From JBMNOI01 sp050942995 (GTDB taxonomy: Bacteria; Chloroflexota; Anaerolineae; UBA1429): a stretch of DNA of 14,707 nt. The position numbers and the translations under genes are program-made. The stretch spans positions 1-14,707 of the forward strand of contig JBMNOI010000097.1 of NCBI GenBank assembly GCA_050942995.1. Direction: 5' to 3'. Below are positions 12,897 through 14,707 of the stretch, one piece after another (position 1 is the stretch's first letter; each line of letters starts with the position of its first letter). The notes under the pieces are model-generated. The model saw nothing but the letters and a program-made list of their open reading frames with translations. It was not told the origin of the DNA and ran no database searches.

Positions 12897-14380
12897 ATCG
12901 ACTGGTACACGCCACGCTGGTGGCAACCGTTCTGGCGTTCACGCTGGCGGGCTGCGCATCCACCTCGGCCACCTCTCCCAATGCGGCACAGAGCGTCAGC
13001 TCCGGGACAACGGCTCTGGAACTATCGGGCACCCTCGAGGCACAAGAGATCGCCATCGCCTCCGAGATCGGCGGGCGGATCATCGAGGTGGCCGCCGAAA
13101 AGGGTGATTCGGTAGAGCCGGGCGCGTTACTGGTACGCCTGGATGACGCCCTGCTTCTGGAACAACGCGCTCAGGCCGTGGCGGCGGCGGATGAGGCCCG
13201 GGCTGCGCTCGAGGCGACCGAGGCTCAACTGGCGATGGCGCTGGCCGGGGCGCGCAGTGAAGAGATCGACTCGGCGCGAAGCGTGCTCCGTGCCGCCGAA
13301 GCCAATGTGGCGTTGGCCACCAACCTCAAAGAGGTGGCCGAACTGCGCGTCGAGGCCGCCGAAGCCGAGGTAGAGGCCGCTCGAGCCCAACTCGCCGCCG
13401 CGCAGGCCGGTCTGTCGGCCTCTGAGGCCGATCTCTCGCGAGCCGAGTCCGCCCGCGCCAAGGGCGAAGCAGGGGCCACGCCGGAGGAGATTACCCTGGC
13501 CGAACGTCAGCTCGAACGAGCCAAGAACGAGCTATGGGCCCAGCAATCGCTGCGCGATGCGGTATGTGGCTCTCCCGATCAGATCAGAGAGATCTCGTGT
13601 GACATGGCCCAGGCTCGGGTACAGGCCGCCGAAGAAATGGTGAATATCGCCCAGGTCGAATTGCAACGCGTGCGCGAGGGGCTGCGCGAAGAGGATCTTG
13701 CGGCGCTCACCTCCCAGATCGACGCCGCATCGGCGGGGGTAGACGGCGCTCGTGCACAGGTCGCCGCAGCTCAGGCGCGGCTGGCGGCCGCCGAATCGGC
13801 ACGGGCCACCGCTCAGGCCGATGTTCAATCGGCTCAGGCCCAGATAGACGCCGCCACGGCCGAGCGAGATCGGGCGCAGGCCACCCTGGACCTCGTCTTG
13901 GCGGGTGCCCGATCCGAAGAGATCGATCTTTTGAGATCGGGAACGGACCGCGCCCGGGCCGCTCTGGCCGGAGCCGAGGCAGCGGTGCGCGCCATCGACG
14001 TAAGTATCGGGCAGCTCACTCTCGTATCGCCCATTCGCGGTGAGGTAATCCAGACGACGGCCCGCGCAGGTGAGCTGGCCACACCCGGTGCGCCGCTCGT
14101 TATCCTGGGTGACCTTCAGAAGCTTACGCTAAAGGTATACGTACCTCAGGCCGATCTGGGCCGCGTCTCTCTGGGACAGACGGTGGAGGTTTCGGTGGAC
14201 GCCTATCGGGATACCTTTACCGGACGCGTCACCCACATCGCCTCGCGCGCCGAGTTTACCCCCACCCATGTAGAGACCAGGGAAGAGCGCGTCAAGATGG
14301 TCTTTGCGGTCGAAATCACCCTGGACAATCCCGACTTGTTGCTCAAGCCGGGCATGCCCGCCGATGTCGTGTTCCGCTAA
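12893..14380 (+). CDS. HlyD-family lipoprotein adaptor with extended coiled coil (YbhG-like)
   Basis: A 495-residue periplasmic-adaptor homologue, longer than YbhG (about 330). A lipoprotein signal with L-A-G-C (C21) replaces the usual signal anchor. A split biotinyl-lipoyl domain comprises E-I-G-G-R-I-I-E-V (58-66) with V-E-P-G-A-L-L-V-R-L-D (74-84), and V-S-P-I-R-G-E-V at 368-375. Between the halves an Ala/Glu-rich coiled coil spans about 86-360. It contains four related turn motifs, at 117 (AGARSEEID), 192 (EAGATPEEI), 251 (REGLREEDL) and 326 (LAGARSEEID), and a cysteine pair C225/C236. A beta-barrel domain ends with E-F-T-P-T-H-V-E-T-R-E-E-R and L-K-P-G-M-P-A-D. Its start overlaps the previous stop (ATGA), with AGGGGA as RBS. 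It probably conducts substrate outward from the ABC complex. Confidence 0.9.
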   Translation: MNRLVHATLVATVLAFTLAGCASTSATSPNAAQSVSSGTTALELSGTLEAQEIAIASEIGGRIIEVAAEKGDSVEPGALLVRLDDALLLEQRAQAVAAADEARAALEATEAQLAMALAGARSEEIDSARSVLRAAEANVALATNLKEVAELRVEAAEAEVEAARAQLAAAQAGLSASEADLSRAESARAKGEAGATPEEITLAERQLERAKNELWAQQSLRDAVCGSPDQIREISCDMAQARVQAAEEMVNIAQVELQRVREGLREEDLAALTSQIDAASAGVDGARAQVAAAQARLAAAESARATAQADVQSAQAQIDAATAERDRAQATLDLVLAGARSEEIDLLRSGTDRARAALAGAEAAVRAIDVSIGQLTLVSPIRGEVIQTTARAGELATPGAPLVILGDLQKLTLKVYVPQADLGRVSLGQTVEVSVDAYRDTFTGRVTHIASRAEFTPTHVETREERVKMVFAVEITLDNPDLLLKPGMPADVVFR

Positions 14381-14440
14381 TGCGGGTCCAACGGGCGGGG
14401 CATACCGTGCGCTCGGATCGCCCTGCCCGCTCCAACCGCA
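14381..14440. terminator. Imperfect convergent hairpin, possible terminator
   Basis: The arms 14381-14407 and 14414-14440 are imperfect inverted repeats, 18 of 27 positions matching, with strongest pairing in CGGGC-GGGC-CCG; the loop is 6 nt. It starts directly after the adaptor stop and ends 12 nt before the HAD stop. No U-tract follows on either strand, so it may act as a boundary or 3'-end stabiliser rather than a classic terminator. Confidence 0.45.
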
Positions 14441-14452
14441 ACCCGGACACCG

Positions 14453-14707
14453 CTACAGCAGATCCGGCAGCTCGCCCAGTGTGCCGATGCGCTCTCCGGC
14501 ATAGTCGGGATGATTCCCGGCCATATCGATGAGGATCGGTCGGCAGCCCACCGCCTGTGCTCCGGCGATATCGGCGTCCAGGCTATCGCCCACGAACACG
14601 GCCTCGCAAGGCTCGCATCCGAGGGCATCCAGAGCATGATGGAAAATGCGCGGATCGGGCTTGTCGACGCGAATATCGCCCGAGATCACGATATGGTGGA
14701 ATAGCTC
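14453..14707 (-). CDS. HAD-superfamily hydrolase, C-terminal part (cut by window edge)
   Basis: The last 84 residues are visible, running into the window from the right. HAD motif III appears as V-D-K-P-D-P-R-I-F with the catalytic lysine, after S-G-D-I-R. Motif IV is V-F-V-G-D-S-L-D-A-D-I-A-G-A with the metal-binding aspartates, followed by the G-C-R-P-I-L-I-D strand. This is the C-terminal Rossmann portion of HAD subfamily IA phosphatases, which dephosphorylate small phosphoesters. The frame stays open to the last base; a GTG at 14689 lies inside conserved sequence and is not the real start. Motifs I and II and the cap domain lie outside the window. Confidence 0.88.
   Translation of the reverse strand, partial: ELFHHIVISGDIRVDKPDPRIFHHALDALGCEPCEAVFVGDSLDADIAGAQAVGCRPILIDMAGNHPDYAGERIGTLGELPDLL

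Noticed and set aside
13143..13930. Repetitive DNA in the adaptor gene as a true DNA repeat or mobile element
   Set aside because: The repetition comes from Ala/Glu coiled-coil codons; motif copies differ in DNA and no terminal repeats or target duplications are present.
1..14707. CRISPR array, tRNA, rRNA, transposase or phage defence system
   Set aside because: No regularly spaced direct repeats, no cloverleaf or rRNA sequence, and no transposase, nuclease or toxin-antitoxin motifs were seen in any plausible coding frame.

Overview
The window is about 60% G+C and densely coded, with standard sigma70-like promoters (TTGxxx, 16-17 bp, TAnnnT), clear AGGAG-type ribosome binding sites, and lipoprotein signals on extracytoplasmic proteins. 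The mix of families (FmdB zinc ribbon, DUF4349 lipoprotein, DUF4097-like beta protein, arylformamidase-like cyclase, CE7 esterase, a split YbhF-type ABC exporter with a lipid-anchored adaptor) fits a Chloroflexota bacterium such as Anaerolineae. That placement is an inference from family composition; no rRNA or taxonomic marker is present. No mobile element, CRISPR array, tRNA or rRNA was seen.

Layout. 1-36 (-): first 12 codons of a probable dTDP-4-dehydrorhamnose 3,5-epimerase. It diverges from an MFS transporter (215-1489), which is followed by an FmdB-type zinc ribbon (1548-1817). A PIG-L deacetylase (1814-2677, -) converges on fmdB with overlapping stop codons. It diverges from a metallophosphoesterase (2813-3544), followed by a DUF4349 lipoprotein (3639-4625). 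A bidirectional terminator (4658-4695) separates these from a leftward pair, a DUF4097-like membrane protein (5374-6231) and a cyclase (4729-5367), which are translationally coupled. A 300 bp stretch without a gene follows. A Nudix CoA pyrophosphatase (6531-7202, -) diverges from a CE7 acetyl esterase (7457-8419), which ends in a 19 bp perfect hairpin.

The main system is an operon at 8641-14380: ATPase, permease, permease, ATPase, lipoprotein adaptor. Gaps are 7, 3 and 13 bp and the last junction is a 4 bp overlap. The two ATPases resemble the N- and C-terminal halves of the fused E. coli YbhF, and the permeases resemble YbhS/YbhR. The two ATPases can be aligned residue for residue through the H-loop; the first has proline where the second has the H-loop histidine, so the ATP sites are probably asymmetric. 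The promoter carries a 26 bp near-perfect palindrome, of the kind bound by TetR-family repressors, immediately downstream of the -10 box. E. coli ybh genes are likewise controlled by a TetR-family repressor, CecR; no regulator gene lies in this window. The adaptor shows a likely internal duplication of about 134 residues in its coiled coil. The window ends in a 5'-truncated HAD hydrolase on the minus strand.

At least seven promoters can be read directly, and several settle start-codon choices (PIG-L apparently leaderless; Nudix and esterase starts set by promoter position).
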